A stretch of DNA of 64,000 nt from Favolaschia claudopus. Taxonomy: Eukaryota > Basidiomycota > Agaricomycetes > Agaricales > Mycenaceae. The stretch lies in NCBI GenBank assembly GCA_037176885.1, contig JAWWNJ010000119.1, positions 62,001 to 126,000 of the forward strand, read 5' to 3'. The position numbers and the translations under genes are program-made. This document shows, in pieces, positions 23,303-35,383 of the stretch. Under the pieces are notes generated by a model. That model searched no databases. It was not told the origin of the DNA and saw only the letters and a list, made by a program, of their open reading frames with translations. The stretch's first letter is position 1, and every line of letters begins with the position of its first letter.

Positions 23303-23310
23303 CTTTTATA
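23303..23310 (-). promoter_or_regulatory. TATA box of the secreted-protein gene
   Basis: TATAAAAG on the minus strand, 63 bp upstream of the ATG at 23240. Confidence 0.55.
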
Positions 23311-23574
23311 CCTCTTCTTGTCGAATGAAACACTAAATACGGGCTGATTCGGGGAGGAGAGTATTTATTTTTGTAGTGCACGCGACAAATGGAACACTTG
23401 CATCTATTGAGCTTCCCGCGCTGGGCAGATAGAGGCGCTTGACGCGTCCCCGCCGAATGGTACCAATCGATGTCGGATGGTGCAAGGCGGCGCTCGCACG
23501 GGTATCTGACTATATTTCGTGTCTAAAGGCACCGAGGTTTAGAATGAAGCCGGCAGCGAACGGAAATTTGCTTA

Positions 23575-23914
23575 CTATTGAACCGTGTTCACCGCGGGCT
23601 GCTCTTCCTTGTGAGTTGTAGCGGGTTTCTTGATGTGTTTCATGCACCGCTGAAGGCGTATGTTCAATTGGTGTCCTGGCAGAATGGTTCGGCGCCATCT
23701 TTGGCACTAACCACTCAACATGTGGGTTCCCGAAAGCCCGATACTCAGCTCATCTATATCATATTATCAAGTCCCCGACGACAATAGTCGAAAGAAGCAA
23801 CTCGCCTGCAAAAGCTCACCCCGGAGGCAACAACGGCCCCGAAACCGTAACTTGAGCATATTCACTGCTCGCCGTAGAGGCCAAGAGAGAAAGCAATAAA
23901 TTTAGAGCGACCAT
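23575..23914 (-). CDS. Possible small secreted protein
   Basis: A convincing signal-peptide exon (23820-23914; ALNLLLSLLASTASS) ends at a good gtgagc donor. Downstream exons can be threaded to a stop at 23575-23577 but are short, and the splice choices are not unique. No homology recognised. It may be a real short secreted protein or the remnant of one. Confidence 0.3.
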
Positions 23915-25427
23915 AGGCAACAGATGGAGGAGGCAATCCGCTAGGCCAGGTCTCACCCGCTCCGAAGTTACACCGACACCAGACTCGATGGGATATGTGA
24001 AACTGAGCGATCTCCGCGTACATTCAAGGGAGAGTAGGATTGGGGTAGACGGGATTACTTTAGGAGGGATCTGGTGTCGCGGTTACAAATAATAGCCTTG
24101 CGAGAAGATAGGATCGTTCGACGAGCAATGGAGACCCCGGAAGCGCCTGCGCTGCTCAGGAGACAGTCTGGAATCGCCGTGATAATGCCAGTATAGGAAT
24201 ATTCCAGATAAAACTGAATGCAAGTCTAGTAGCTTGATTTACTAATCACGGTAAAAGTATGAAAAATTCCGAAAAATAAGGATAGTGGGAATTTGAAGTT
24301 AGTCTGTTGGAGGAGATTGAGATAATGTTGTTCAAATAAATGGATGTAAGGCAAACTAACATACAAAGCGCACGGTTGCCTCGTTCGATAGCGTTCAAGT
24401 AGCCTTCGTGCTAAAGAAAACTTAGCCAGACGTTTAACATGACCAGGAGAAGAGGGAGAGTGGTACATACACCGTGGATCCGCATCACGCCTCCGGGACG
24501 TATCGACCTCCTACGATTTGCATCGAGAACTTGTGGAATACTGTTGGGAATATCTGAGGTCCCATAGGAATGAAGAGTCCCGAGTGACGAGTCCCCCAAT
24601 TTTTTTTTTCGCGCGATGGTATTATTGTCATTGGTATACTTATCTTGAATCTTCGCACAATCCAGCAACAGTGGGACAACCTTCAGAGAGAGTACTGCGA
24701 TGGTCATTGGAACGGAGGCCAGATGTTGTGAGTCGGAGGTGGCTACTTACTGGCGGTTGATGTCGGGCGACGGACTGGTGGACGAGAAGAGGCGACGCGG
24801 ACATTTGATGGCTTGTTGATGGCAGCACTGCCCTGCCGGAATGCCGATTGCCTCCGAAATATACATTGACAAAGTTCGATTTGAAGTTGAAAAACGAAGC
24901 ATTTATCTACTGGTAGGAGGATGTAGGCCTAGGGCGTTTTAGCAGAGACACAGCAAGGCACGGTTGAGAATCACGGAAATGAATGTAAACGGATACAAAA
25001 TATCATGCTACAGTCTGCAATTATTTAGAAATTGTGTTGTGACGCTAGTGAGGTGGAAAAAAAACCCAGTTACCTCGACAGAGAATGACAGAACTGAGCG
25101 TACTATACAATGGGATCTTCCAAGCCGTCTTCACTCAATAGTGTTCAACTTCGATTTTTCGGTGAAACCTCGGCTGCTACGTTGTATCTATCGACGAGAC
25201 CCGAGATTTATCGGTGAAGTACTACATCTAGCTGAATAAAACCATGCTTTTGCAGAATCCAGTGCAGTGTATGACACTGCAATTCTCTCCAAACTCGTTC
25301 GCTCCCCCACTACCTCCTCTTTCGGATTTTATTCAATCGTACCACGTCCAGCACCTTAGCTTCGACCGCCCTACCGCGGTAGATATATTGATCCTAGATC
25401 CAGCCCATTCCATCCACGCCAGTCAAC
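23915..25427. other. Intergenic, no supported gene
   Basis: About 1.5 kb. A minus-strand ORF near 24411-24707 has no family resemblance and includes a long A/T homopolymer (24600-24609). No repeat recognised. Confidence 0.4.
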
Positions 25428-27496
25428 TCATCTCGCTCCCGTCGTAGACGCTCCCCTCCGCAAACAAAACTCCATTGCCACGACCTCCAACGCGCTCATC
25501 CCAAGATACTCCTCCCCAACCTTCGGCACCGCCGACATTTCCCTTTCCCCCTTATCCATCAAATGCTGCGGATTCAACAAGGTCCGCGAAAGTAGCCCGC
25601 GTAGTTCTTGCCCCTCCTGCATCATCATCGATATTAGGCCCGGGATATCATAGCCTTGAGTGTCCATGAGCTGTTGGTGCGCGGTGAGGTTGAGGTTCAT
25701 CACGTTTTGAAGAAAGGCACGGAGGGTGGGGGCTGAGGTGGAGGCGAGAGTGGATGGCGGAGGTGGTGGCTGGGAAGATATCAGCGAGAGGAATATAAAT
25801 TGAGAGAAGGATGAGTCGAAGGCCATAAGGAATCACCATATTCCCCTCAAACTTCTGCAATGCCATCTCAAAAGTAACCAACTCCACCGCAGTCATCGGC
25901 TTCCTCCCAACCCCGCGTGCACCCTGACCCATCAACAGCCTCGTCAACCCATCATGTATCTCATTTGGTGTCCACGTCGCCACGGCGTGCAAACACTGCA
26001 CGTCGAACCCTTGGATGGTGAGGAATTCGAGGTGGTGCGTGAGGTCACGATTGAAGCGGTTTGTTTTGAGGAAGTCGAGCATGGGGTTTGTGGGGGTGGA
26101 AGCTGGAGAAGAGGTTGATGGAGATGATGCAGGTTGGGTAGTGGGTGGACGCTGCGGAGAAGGTTTTGGGAGGGGAATCGGTCTGGAAGGAGTGCGTAGG
26201 GCAGGGAACGGACTCTGCCAGAGGTAATGAAGTCCCATTCGACACCGAATAAACACCGGCCATAGAAAGGCTTACTCGAACAGCGTGCGAGAAGATTGAA
26301 GACGCGGAACCAGTCGGCTGCACAGATGGTCATTTCTAGCGTGCCAAGAAAGATAAGAACTCACAGACGAATTTTGCGACGGAGTAGTCGGAGGGGTTGA
26401 TGATATACTCCCCGATCCACTGCTCTATATGTCGGGTTCGACGTTTAGAAAGTTCAGTTCAGCGCTAGATTCAAGTGAACTCACGATAGTTTGACGACTC
26501 GGGGATTCATCATTGAGTCGCGGCCGTTTGAATGGCGATCCCAGAATTCCATCCTGCGCGTCGGTGTGAGCGGAGCTCAAGAACAAGACGTTTCGAGCGT
26601 TTCTCACTCCAGCTGGCAGCGAAAGACCCATGTGGGCACGTTTTGGAGAGCTGGGTTGTGGTGTGACAAACTACAGAATGAGTCAGAGAACGGCTGAGCT
26701 TCTGTGGCAACGACTCACACTCTCTTTTGCTGCGATGTGTCTGATGCGAGTGGCACATATCTTCTTTGTGACGCGCTCGAATGATTTCAGTACAGTAGAA
26801 TAGAAGACAGCGATATATACCTGGGGTCTGGAACTCGGCGAAGCGTCCTGCCTAGTGTAAAAACATATGATGAAGAGAAGAACGATTGTCGCACCTCGTC
26901 GTTGTCACTAGTAAGGTCGACAAAATCTGGGTCTTCTGATGTGGTGACATTAAGAGCATTCTTGATCTAGCTTTCCGATGTCAGTCCAAGAGACAGAGAA
27001 AGAACGGCCATTCCAGATACATCCCTTGGCCGCTTCTGCTCTTCGCTCCGCTTTCAGCTCCGCGTCGACGACAGCGGGAAGGTTTTCACCCCAGAAATCG
27101 GGTCCAGCGATACTCCTATCGTGCTCCACGTTGTCTGCTGGAACATAGAAAGTATTTTCCACCGCGCGCTTGATCGACGCCTCCGAAATTCTAAAGACGA
27201 AAGCAAGGTCGGAGTGTGACCAGCCGCCTTCCTCGCATAAAATGCGGCATATTGCCCTCCCCTTGCGATTCAAGGCTTTTCCGTGACTAGATATAGCCCA
27301 AGTCAGTGTATTTCAAAGCGGCTAATCTTGCGGCTTCGAAGAATGGGCAAAGTGATGGAGCGAAATGTGCTTACTACCCGCGCCGCCGTCCAACAACTTG
27401 GGTCACGGGGCGAAACTCAATAAAATCTTGTAGAGTTGGTATATCGCGTTCACCGGAGTCGTTCTCGTAGCCCGAGTCCACAATCGCGTCCGCCAT
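25428..27496 (-). CDS. Lineage-specific protein with two SAM-like repeats
   Basis: Multi-exon gene. The N-terminal exons give MADAIVDSGYENDSGE and, after an intron, a helix-rich block (GRAICRILCEEGGWSHSDLA, RISEASIKRAVENTFYVP) that looks like a helix-turn-helix. The middle has a SUMO-interaction-like FVDLTSDNDE and a basic KRPRLNDESPSRQ. The C-terminal half holds two homologous helical units: HHLEFLTIQGFDVQCLHAVA with TAVELVTFEMALQKF, and QQLMDTQGYDIPGLISMMM with SALEVVAMEFCLRR. Each resembles a fungal SAM-like domain. Unknown function, probably nuclear. The join near 26970 between two well-coding segments lacks a normal intron in phase, so the model is uncertain and two genes cannot be excluded. 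Divergent from the BTB gene, 162 bp apart. Confidence 0.6.
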
Positions 27497-27658
27497 GATG
27501 GAGAGAGAGGAAGACGTGTCACAATCTGTGACAGTGCGTGCGCGTGTTTGGCTGGCTGGTGCGTGGAGTTAATCACTGATGCGCCATCACAGGAGACACG
27601 TTTTCTCCTTCCCTTTCTCCTACCCGTGGTGAGCGCTCGAGCTGAGTATTCCTAGCCC

Positions 27659-28596
27659 ATGAGTCTACCCTCCGAGCCATTCAACAACGTCTCCCAGGCC
27701 GACATAATCCTGCGCTCCTGCGATGGCTTCGACTTTCACGTCCATTCTGTCGTTCTCTCATACGCCTCCCCATTTTTCCGCGCCATGTTCTCTCTTCCCC
27801 CAGCAGAAATCGACAAGAGCCATCCCATCATCCCCGTCTCAGAGCCAGCCCGGCTACTCGACCGATTTCTACGCATCTGGTATCCCGGCGCCGAAATGCT
27901 CGCAGACTTCGACGACTTCAACGAGCTGCAGTCGCTCATCGAGCTAACACTCTCGAAATATGACATACAATCTGTCGCCCCCATCTTCAAACACCATCTG
28001 CGCCGCTATATCCAACAAAATTGCGTCGGCGTCTTCGCCGTAGCTTGCAGTCGGGGCTGGGCAGACGTCGCACACGACGCAGCGACGGAGTCGCTGAAGA
28101 TCAATTTCTTCTCCCTGGTCCAGGATAAGGCTTTGGCACAAGATCTTCGACTCGTATCCGGCGCAAACTTCCAAGCACTCCTCTGCTACCATATCGAATG
28201 TGGTCGCGTAGCAGCGGGCGCCGGGAGGACGCTTCCCATGGCGGAATCTCACTCGTCGTGGGTCAAATGCCGCGACTGCGAGCCATATAAGAACGGACCG
28301 CGTTCGACGATCGTACGCGCCTGGATCTATGTCTACCTCGACAAGCTTACGTTTGTCTTGAGGCATGATCCCGGTGCCAATGTTCAAGATTCGATGTTCC
28401 TCAAAGATGCCCTCAGTGTAGCGGAGGAATGTGAATACTGTCGGTCAAGTGCGTTCCGCGATTTGAGCGCATTTATCGAGGACAAATATCTACCCGCTAT
28501 CAATGAGGCGATACAAAAGGTTCTTGTATCGGTTTTACTTCGTCTCCTTTTCGACTGAGTCTTCCTTCCAGGTTCCGCTCGAACTTGTATTCTAGT
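27659..28596 (+). CDS. BTB/POZ domain protein
   Basis: Exons 27659-28519 and 28573-28596 give 294 aa. The N-terminal BTB fold is clear: ADIILRSCDGFDFHVHSVVL, YASPFFRAMFSLP, IIPVSEPARLLDRFLRIWYP. The C-terminal part keeps the agaricomycete-type CRDCEPY and CEYC pairs. The last exon encodes only VPLELVF plus stop; reading through the intron would end in an atypical hydrophobic tail, whereas the spliced ending matches the family. BTB proteins dimerise and can serve as Cullin-3 adaptors; no partner is evident. Confidence 0.88.
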
Positions 28597-28764
28597 CATC
28601 TATATGATACAGCGTTCCAAGATGTGTTCACTCCATTTTCAACGTATACGCAAGATGCACCTGTATTCGTGCCAACGTTAATTGATCAATCTGCCAGCCA
28701 ACCAAGTAATACGCACCATCAATCACACCGATCTCCCTTCGAAATTCAACCTCTCACACGCAAA

Positions 28765-29873
28765 TCAAACCACCCCAGGAATAATCGCCCATCTCACCCG
28801 CCTCGTATACGCTTCCCACTGCGCGCCGTACTTGTGCGCCATGTACCACTCGATGTCGGGGATTCCGCCCGAGTAGAAGATGAGGAATTGAAGTGAGTTA
28901 AGGATGAGGGTTATCCAGTACGAGCCCTGTTATATTGATGAACGAATTGAACGACGAAAGAGAGACTCGGAAGATGAGAAGGAAAGGAGAAGAAAGAGAG
29001 AGGGTGAAAAGAAAGAAAGAGATAATGGAAGAGAAACGCACCGTTGCGAGTGAGATGCCGACACGAGAGAGGAAGAATCCGAGGTAGTTTGGGTGCCGGA
29101 CGACGGACCTGCTTGCGGCGTGAACACAAATTAAAAAACGAAGTCAAGAAGGGAATAAAATAGGCTGAACGCACCACAACCCCGTATCATCCAATTTCCC
29201 CCTATTTCTCGGATCTCCCTTAAACCTCTTCCGGCTTGCCTCCGCACTGAACTCGATCGCGAGACCCGCTACCAACACCGCGAAACCGATGTATTGATGC
29301 CAGTCCAGATATTCCAGAAAGGACGTGCGCGTGAGGATGGGCGTGATGGAGGAGAGGGTGTGCACGGTGGCGAGGGTGTTTATGGCGTTGACGAAGGCGT
29401 TGTAGAGTGCGACTGAGAGGGAGACGGAGACAGGGATGTAGGGGGTTGAGGTGAATGCGTGGGCCTATATGCGAGAGCGTTAGCACGTTAGGTTGCGCGG
29501 AGAGGCAGAGGCGAAGAACGAGCCACGTACATGACGAACAGCAGCGAGTCCGCACATCCCCACCAGCAGCGTTGGCACGGGACCGATTCCACCCAATCCG
29601 GGACCCAGCGTAATTGGAAGCTGGGCGGCGCGGAAACCGAAGAGGGAGAGCAGTCTTACGGCCCATCCGCGCGTGAACAGGAAGTATTGAAGCGGAGCAC
29701 TAGGGATTCGATTTAGCAAGTCTGAGTTGCATGCCAGCTGCAATTGAAGCCGAGAGAAAGCAAGGCGAGACTAACTCGGCAAGACGAACGAGAGCAAATA
29801 TAACGGTTCCTGAGATGCTGAGGTTGGGATTGCCTCGTTGGAAGGGGCCAGGAGTGGGTGCTTTCGTCGACAT
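28765..29873 (-). CDS. DUF1295 / steroid-reductase-like membrane protein
   Basis: Multi-exon membrane protein. The N-terminus FQRGNPNLSISGTVIFALVR is followed by several hydrophobic segments, then the family signature: a GKLDDTGLW stretch joined to SVVRHPNYLGFFLSRVG, and the ending YSGGIPDIEWYMAHKYGAQ plus AYTRRVRWAIIPGVV. The RHPNY motif is shared by DUF1295 proteins, steroid 5-alpha-reductases and isoprenylcysteine methyltransferases and lines the cofactor site; the substrate is unknown. Several introns have long pyrimidine tracts (for example 28933-29050). Convergent with the BTB gene. Confidence 0.85.
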
Positions 29874-32062
29874 CGCGAGATGGAGGAGAGGATGTGAAAA
29901 CTTGAGGTGACGGCATCGGATCATGCGGTGGGTTGACGCGGTCACGGGGCATTTCTGTTGCCTTTTTGCTCGTTTTTGTCAAGTTTTTGTTCTCCGGCAG
30001 GATTTGGGAGGTCATCTTCGGCAAGTCAGACAAGGCGCGACGAATCAAAAGGGAAAGAAAAAAAGCCCTTCCGAACGCCTACAAACTACCAAGCTTATCT
30101 TTAACGGGAGTTTCTCTCTGCCTTTTACGATCAGTTATCGACGGTTCAGGCTATGGTTACAGTTTGAACTTTGAAAGCACACTCAGGCATAATTGAACTC
30201 AAACGGGAAATATTCAAATGGTCAAAAGCCCGCCCCCACTCAAACTCATGACAGTACTTCAACGTTGAGACTGCAGCCACCTTGAAGTGAACTGCTGTCG
30301 ACTATGATTCAACCTAAATAATGCCAACGAGCAAGGAAAAAGAAAAGTAGATATTCCACTGGTACGACTTGACCCCGGATTGAACGCGGCTTTTGTCCTT
30401 GCTTTCCATTCCATCGGATGCTTGGAAGTTGCGGACTGTCCGCTGTCAAGTCTTGCTTCGCCTGCTCCCACCCTCGGATTGACTTGAAAAAATTTCTAAT
30501 CTGAAAAAACGAGAAATCAATAAAAGGCTTCGATTTACGACCACGATCTGACTCTCGAATCGAACGAGAGTAGGATGCTGGGAGATCGAGTGCATCAATT
30601 CCTATTGTGTGCATTTGCAGAGTCAGCTGCAACCAGATCTCGATAAATTTCAACATTCCCTCAACTGTGACCTACTTGGTAGGATCAGACTATAGGACCC
30701 CAAAGCCAAGGAGGATCTGCCACCCGTTGGAAATCTGCTGTCGTGTGTAGGCACTGCGATTCTCGTTAAATTATCGTAAGCTAAATTTGATCACGGCTCG
30801 TTCTGACTTTGATTGCTTGGCTTTTAAACTGCGGTGTAAGCTTTACTGAGTGTTGCGAACTCTACACACATAGAAGAATTTCGAAGAATGTTCCTATACA
30901 ATAATCCAATCAGGATTCAGCCGTTCCTTCATCATTTATGCCTCCATTTGATCACCGAGGTAAGTATACATCAGAAATTTTAATTGGTACGAAGGGAGCT
31001 CGCAGGACTTCATGGCACTCACTTGCTCGTCCTGACGAGAATTCGAACAAGTAAAGTGTCGTCACGCTTTGGCCATGTGATGTGACTGTTCGTGATTCGA
31101 CATTCCCGCGGGCATGTGATCGGTGAACGTGTCATTCGCGACTTGTCCTCTACCACCACCATGCCAGTTTCGAATTCGCGTGCAAGATTGAATCCACCCG
31201 TTTTCAACAGAGTACGGCACCTTCCCTATACAGTTTTGAGTAATAGGAAGAAGCCCAATATATTCGCTCCCTGTGGCGTACGCCACTGTTAGTGGCATAG
31301 CTTCGCCACGATGTCGCGCATTCGAGCGGTCTCGCACGAATCGATTTTGCGTTGCAATTCTCAAATGGTTTTCATTCAAACAGTATCTAACTGTCTCCTA
31401 GGATCAGTCGGCACCGGACCTTCATATTTTCGCGAATTTAGGCGTCTAATCTCCCGCGTGACCGCGAAGCATCAAATATTCTGCGTTTTTGCTGACTTGA
31501 CTGCGCCCGTTCACAGAACCTGGCTCAGGAATGAACTAAACTGTCTCATGATATCCCGTGTGATACAGCCAAGACAAATTCTAACTTGGTACGTACGGCT
31601 CCGCATATTCTAGCGGCGTGCTATAATTAACGAACCTCAATCCCCCGCCCCGTGATCAGGAATTGACAGTGAGTCTCCCTCAGTTCGCGATCTTTATCCG
31701 TAGAACTCGCGTAGCAATTTCCGCAATTTACGCCAACTCGCCACGCAAATGCCTATAACCCATTTACAGACTTCAGACACTTTCCCTAAATCTCCAAGTT
31801 TTACCCCCGTACAATCGGCTGATTATCGCAGAACGAATGCTCCACTTCTTTAGCCCGTAAAGGTAAATAATACCCACTCTAATTCAACCCGCTTTGTCTG
31901 AACTTCTTACTTCGGCATCGTTGGAGTTCATTGGTTGATAACATTATCGAACAGGATCTCAATCCACCTGCGCTATTCCGGGTTCAGTTTACAGAGTATT
32001 TAGCTACAGGCTTTCTGGTATGCGTGATTCTCGAATCCCTGCTATCCCCTCCTCGTCTAACT
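29874..32062. other. Long intergenic region, no supported gene
   Basis: 2.2 kb between the DUF1295 gene start and the first permease. Short ORFs only. No repeat or tRNA recognised. It contains the promoter of the permease. Confidence 0.45.
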
Positions 32063-34857
32063 ATGAGCAGCCACAGCAGCGACGACAAGCGAATCGACGA
32101 AAAGGCTGAGTACGACACAAAGGACACCGTTCACGATGTTTCAGTGTCCGTCGACGACGTGGACACTGGAGCAATCGTCGCGGCCGGGATAGACGCTGCT
32201 GAACTCGACCCCGAGGAAGCTATCAGAATTCGGTAGGCAACAAACTGGATTTTCTTCGCCAACCACGCGCTAACTGATACCTTTAGCAAGAAAATCGATC
32301 GTCACGTCCTTCCCCTGATGTGTGGTACGTTCTCTTGCGCGCCTGCGTTCTTGCTGCGTCTCATGCACAACTTCAGTTCTGTACTGGTACGCACATCCCT
32401 CTCATCCGATGCATCCATTCACTGTTCATGCGTGACACATCGTAGGGTTCAGTTCATGGGTGAGGCTCAATTTCCTACGTCTTTGATACAGTCTAGATCG
32501 CAATTGATCCATCTCTCTTAGATAAAACAACCCTCGGAAATGCTGCTATCCTCGGAATCAAGTAAGTGATTTGTCCCAGCTTTTCGGTACCTACATCTTC
32601 TCTCGCATCTCATGAATCTTTTATCAGGCAAGGAGCGCATTTGACCACAGACCAGTAAGCTGCTAATTCCTGCCCGTGCTTCGGGATATGGTACCAATCA
32701 ACGACATCCAGATACAACTGGTGAGTCCTTGGTCCCTCTTCTCTCCGCTCGACATCGCAACTTATCATCATAAACCAATGAGGCTGGGCACAATCTTCTA
32801 TCTCTCTTACCTCGTTATGCAATTCCCGCAAAATCTAGCTCTTCAGCGATTCCCCATCGCTAAATGGATGAGGTTCGGTCATTGAATCATACCCGCGTTC
32901 TAGCCCTCTAACAAGACACGTTCAACAGCTTCAACGTCTTCCTTTGGGCGGTGTCTCTCTGCTGCCATGCCGCATGCCACAACTTCGCGGGCTTAATGGT
33001 TGTCCGGACTCTTCTCGGCGCATGCGAGGGGTGAGGCAGTTCCCATGTACCCTGAAAACCATCAACTCCTGCTTATCGCCGTCTTCTCAGAACCATGACC
33101 GCAGGGTATGCGAATCGTCGTTCTGGAAAACATTGCTCACTTACAGCGGCCCAGTTTTCTCTTCGTCACAGCGATGTTTTATACCCGCAGAGAACAAGGG
33201 ATTCGTGTTGGATATTGGTGTACGTTGTCGTCATTCACATCATTTGTTCGTGAGTGCTAAAGCGGTCTCAAGTCTTCATGAACGGCTTTGGTAGGACTTT
33301 CTCTTTGTATTCCGCAGCTGTTATCTTGATCATGTTCGCTGTATCAAAGCGCAAATCATCTCCGGATTCCTCAGTTTCGGTATTCTGCACATCAAGCCAG
33401 GCAGGATCGCTCCGTGGCAATGGCTCATGCTCATCACCGGAATAATGACTCTGATAACTGCCGTCTGCTTCTGGTGAGCCACGTTCAAACTCTCTGGTAA
33501 TTTAATATTTACCGTGTGGAAAGGTTCCTGTTTCCCGATTCACCAACCACCGCTTGGTTCCTCACTCCCCGTGAGCGACAACTTGCCGTTTTACGCATCA
33601 AGGTGGTTTCGTACAAAATGCTTTTTGATAAAAACTCACCAGAATTCATATTATATATCGACAGGAGAACCAAACTGGAATTGAGAATAAGCATTTCAAG
33701 AAGGAACAGTAGGTACACGACTGTTAGAAGTGAGTGGGTTCTCTGATATTTGTGTAGGATGTTCGAAGCTCTGAGAGACCGCAAGACCTGGCTCTTCGCC
33801 GCGTTTTCTGCCGTTACCCAGGTTCCTAACAGGTAAGCGGAATTCGACCTCGCACAATAAGTTCATTGCCGGTCTGATAAATCTTCCCCACAGCCTATCG
33901 TAAGTTCCGCTCTTTCCTAGTTCATCCCCGCCATAATACCGAACAGAAACCAAAAACCCCTTATCGTCAACTCCTTCGGATTCACCGTCCTCCAAACAAC
34001 TCTCCTCACCTGTGTCGACGGCGTCATATCCATCATAACCATCGTCGTGGGTGTCCACGTCGCAGCGAGAACGAACCAACGCGGAATCACCGCGTGTCTC
34101 TGGAAATTGCCGAATCTGCTCGGTGGCATCCTCATTATGACGCTTCCGTGGAGTAACAAGGTCGGACTTCTCTGTGCGCTTTGGGTCTCTGGTCGGTCGA
34201 TTTTCCTTTTCAGACTGATCCCGTATTGAATTTTTGGTGAAGGCCTCGGCACCACTGCATACGGTAAGCCATATTTAATCTCTACTTGCCATTAGTAAAC
34301 GGTTACAATTTGAAGTGATTGTGGTTGCATGGCTTACCTCCGTCACTGCGGGACACACTAAGCGTGTTACTAACAACGCCATGCTGCTCATCGCCTATGT
34401 ACGATATTTCAACCATTTCCGAGACTGATCATTAACGCAAAGCGGTTAGTGCGTCGGGAATGCAGTCGGACCATTCATGTGGAAGGTAGATTTTTTTGTT
34501 TCCGCAAAGTCCGAGACACCAAGCCGATGTGACGCCCTTCTGTAGGACGAATACAAACCCCGCAATCGCGTTCCGTGGGGCATCATCAATGGCTGCTTCA
34601 TTTTGGATATGCTCTTCATACTTCTTATTCGCTGGGAGCTTTCGGCCGAGAACAAGAGACGCGACCGTGAGCCGCCTTCGAATGAGTACGACAACGTCTA
34701 CATCGAGCGGATCTCGCCTGATGGCGTGCCGGAGAAGGTTAAGGTGGACAAGGTCAGTTCGAATTTCGATTTCATTCGGGTTTGATTGACGATTCGTGTT
34801 TAGGAATTCTTGGACCTTACTGATGGTCAAAATCGCGACTTCAGATATGTGCTGTAG
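32063..34857 (+). CDS. Allantoate-permease-type MFS transporter, copy A
   Basis: Anion:cation symporter family (Dal5-like), which imports small organic acids, vitamins or ureido compounds across the plasma membrane. About 17 short exons join in frame; several are very small (8 and 14 bases near 32360-32460). Blocks in order: DTGAIVAAGIDAAELDPEEA, DRHVLPLMCVLYWVQFMDKT, TLGNAAILGIKQGAHLTTDQ, YNWLGTIFYLSYLVMQFPQN, LGACEGTMTAGFLFVTAMFY, GRIAPWQWLMLITGIMTLIT, RDRKTWLFAAFSAVTQVPNS, VGVHVAARTNQRGITACLWK, and the end DLTDGQNRDFRYVL. Roughly twelve membrane segments and no stop in the joined frame. A close paralogue lies convergently at 36903-39725. Confidence 0.88.
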
Positions 34858-35281
34858 TTCGGGCAAACTCGGTCGTGCTTACTCACTTGCTTTTGCATCT
34901 TATTCTGCTGCTCCTGCTGACTCCCTCCGGCCGGCCTCGTGTTGAACCGACATTCCGAACCACGCCGACTTCCGGCAGCCCCACCGCCCACAATACCCAC
35001 CGTGCTGCTTCGCACCTCCGCATTTCTCACCGCACAATTTAAAGTTAGGCTTCGAAGTTCCGCCCGTCGTTCACAGTCGCCGTTGGCCGTCTAATTCCGA
35101 GTCCCTTCCGTCATCCTGACCGTCTTCGTCGGTCATTAGTCAAAGGTTGAATCATCTATGATGAAAGCATCCGAGCTACCTACTGGTTGGTACGATTCTC
35201 GAAGAGCCTCGAAGTGACTTTAGTGAGAAATGAGCCTTATTATAACGAAAGGACTCAACTTTGCGTCATCTCTTTGGCGGG

Positions 35282-35289
35282 TATATAAG
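35282..35289 (+). promoter_or_regulatory. TATA box of the MARVEL-like gene
   Basis: TATATAAG about 95 bp upstream of the ATG at 35384, followed by a CT-rich stretch (35300-35340) common before basidiomycete start sites. The rest of the 34858-35383 gap shows nothing else. Confidence 0.5.
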
Positions 35290-35383
35290 CACCTTGAATG
35301 TCCGCTCTCACCACTCCCACTCGTTCTCGTTCACGAACTTTCACCCCACTGCGCACCTCCCCCGGAGTACATACCCTGATAAG

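Noticed and set aside
24411..24828. Minus-strand ORFs that might form a small gene.
   Set aside because: They run through a long A/T homopolymer, lack a clear start or signal peptide and cannot be joined to a family-like protein.
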